Below, one piece after another: positions 6,360 through 6,773 of a stretch of 6,773 bases of DNA. This stretch comes from UMGS882 sp045598975 (GTDB taxonomy: Bacteria > Bacillota > Clostridia > Oscillospirales > CAG-382). The first letter of the stretch is position 1. Each line of letters begins with the position of its first letter. The stretch spans positions 1 through 6,773 of the forward strand of contig JAZRVE010000004.1 in the NCBI GenBank assembly GCA_045598975.1, given 5' to 3'. The notes beneath the pieces are model-generated. The model saw only the letters and a program-made list of their open reading frames with translations. It was not told where the DNA came from and did not search any database. A program made the translations under genes and the position numbers.

Positions 6360-6590
6360 ACAAACGGCGGCGTACTTCCGGAAATTGCTGAAATGTACAA
6401 AAGGATGGGCTCGGTGAGATGTGGTTCTATCCGGAAGCGTGACGCTTCACCCAATCCGCGAGCCGAATACGATAAAACTTTTTGAAAAGCCGCCCGCGTT
6501 GGATAGAGGTACAGAGTTGGATAGGGACGTATTTTACCATATCCTCCTTTTCTGCAAATCATGAATTTCCGGAAGTACGCCGCCGTTTGT
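6360..6590. repeat. 231-bp element bounded by perfect 27-bp inverted repeats (MITE-like)
   Basis: The left arm (6360-6386, beginning ACAAACGGCGGCG) and the right arm (6564-6590, ending CGCCGCCGTTTGT) are exact reverse complements over 27 bp and enclose 177 bp. Inside are a 6-bp hairpin GAAGCG-TGA-CGCTTC (6434-6448), a GGCTCG/CGAGCC pair (6408-6413, 6459-6464), and two copies of GTTGGATAG (6498-6506, 6516-6524). The size and terminal repeats suit a miniature inverted-repeat element or a large structured RNA. No clear target-site duplication is seen, so mobility is not shown, and there is no transposase in the window. A 37-codon frame on the minus strand (6427-6540) lies wholly inside; it is discussed as a finding. 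Confidence 0.7.
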
Positions 6591-6602
6591 ACAAAAAAAC
6601 AT

Positions 6603-6625
6603 ACCCGAGCCCCCGCGGCTCGGGT
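6603..6625. terminator. Bidirectional intrinsic terminator-like stem-loop
   Basis: ACCCGAGCC (6603-6611) and GGCTCGGGT (6617-6625) form a 9-bp GC-rich stem with a 5-base loop. On the plus strand it runs into TTTT (6625-6628). On the minus strand, after three bases, it runs into seven T (6593-6599). The minus-strand form is stronger and probably ends a gene lying to the right of the window. Confidence 0.75.
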
Positions 6626-6670
6626 TTTGAAAGTGCTCCCATCGGTGATACTGCGGCAAATCTCTTCCTC

Positions 6671-6706
6671 CGTCGCAAAGATGCGGCGCATGCCGCCTTT
6701 GCGACG
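6671..6706. repeat. Long bulged hairpin (15 bp)
   Basis: CGTCGCAAAG (6671-6680) pairs with CTTTGCGACG (6697-6706). After a 2-base AT bulge (6681-6682), GCGGC (6683-6687) pairs with GCCGC (6692-6696) around loop GCAT. No T tract follows on either strand, so it is not a simple terminator. Confidence 0.65.
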
Positions 6707-6713
6707 ATGGGGT

Positions 6714-6731
6714 CTCGGGGCATGCCCCGAG
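6714..6731. repeat. 18-bp perfect palindrome with following T tract on plus
   Basis: CTCGGGGCATGCCCCGAG is fully self-complementary (7-bp arms around CATG). On the plus strand CGGTC and then five T (6737-6741) follow, giving it some terminator character in that direction; on the minus strand no T run follows. It could equally be a protein-binding palindrome or part of a structured RNA with its neighbours. Confidence 0.6.
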
Positions 6732-6742
6732 CGGTCTTTTTG

Positions 6743-6770
6743 CAACTTTTTCGTCCGCACGAAAAAGTTG
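6743..6770. repeat. Perfect 12-bp hairpin at the right edge
   Basis: CAACTTTTTCGT (6743-6754) and ACGAAAAAGTTG (6759-6770) are exact reverse complements around loop CCGC. It is the third stem of a tight cluster and lies 3 bases from the window edge, so what it follows is unseen. Confidence 0.65.
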
Positions 6771-6773
6771 AGC

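Noticed and set aside
6352..6598. Target-site duplication flanking the 231-bp element
   Set aside because: The bases next to the two arms (TACATAAC on the left, ACAAAAAA on the right) do not match in direct orientation, even when the boundary is shifted by one base.
6137..6760. Minus-strand open frame of 207 codons covering the intergenic region
   Set aside because: It passes through four hairpins, both arms of the inverted-repeat element and the hydratase promoter, and overlaps the hydratase start. The product has no consistent composition or motif.

Overview
The window reads as a stretch of chromosome from an anaerobic, gut-type member of the Firmicutes (Clostridia such as Christensenellales or Oscillospirales; this is an inference). 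The grounds are purine-rich AGGAGG/AAAGGA ribosome sites, near-consensus sigma-A promoters in AT-rich gaps between GC-rich genes, a Gram-positive-style lipoprotein binding protein, and a YbhJ-type aconitase-family hydratase paired with a eukaryote-like NADP isocitrate dehydrogenase. Every supported gene is on the minus strand, so transcription runs from right to left.

Right end (about 6212-6773): no convincing gene. It holds a dense set of inverted repeats. Three tandem perfect or near-perfect hairpins (6671-6770) precede a bidirectional terminator-like stem (6603-6625). Next comes a 231-bp segment bounded by perfect 27-bp inverted repeats (6360-6590) with a possible 37-codon reading frame inside. 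Last is a 15-bp perfect hairpin with a T-rich tail on the minus strand (6240-6273), just upstream of the hydratase promoter.

Middle (2689-6211): a two-gene operon with a clear promoter (6183-6211). It encodes a 747-residue YbhJ-type hydratase and, 5 bases later, NADP isocitrate dehydrogenase. Together these would turn citrate into isocitrate and then 2-oxoglutarate plus NADPH, the oxidative branch that feeds glutamate synthesis. The dehydrogenase frame is interrupted by one in-frame TAA (3241-3243), at the position of a conserved Tyr. Both halves are otherwise intact and strongly conserved, so this is a very recent nonsense mutation, a sequence error, or a recoding event.

Left part (1-2525): a second operon with its own near-consensus promoter (2498-2525). 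It encodes a TAXI-family substrate-binding lipoprotein, a DUF1850 membrane-anchored protein, and the first 296 residues of a fused TRAP permease that runs off the window. This is a TRAP-TAXI uptake system for a carboxylate or amino-acid-like solute. The two operons share an A-tract plus CCCTTGA arrangement at their -35 regions. Together with the metabolic link between 2-oxoglutarate/glutamate and known TAXI ligands, that allows, but does not prove, coordinated use.
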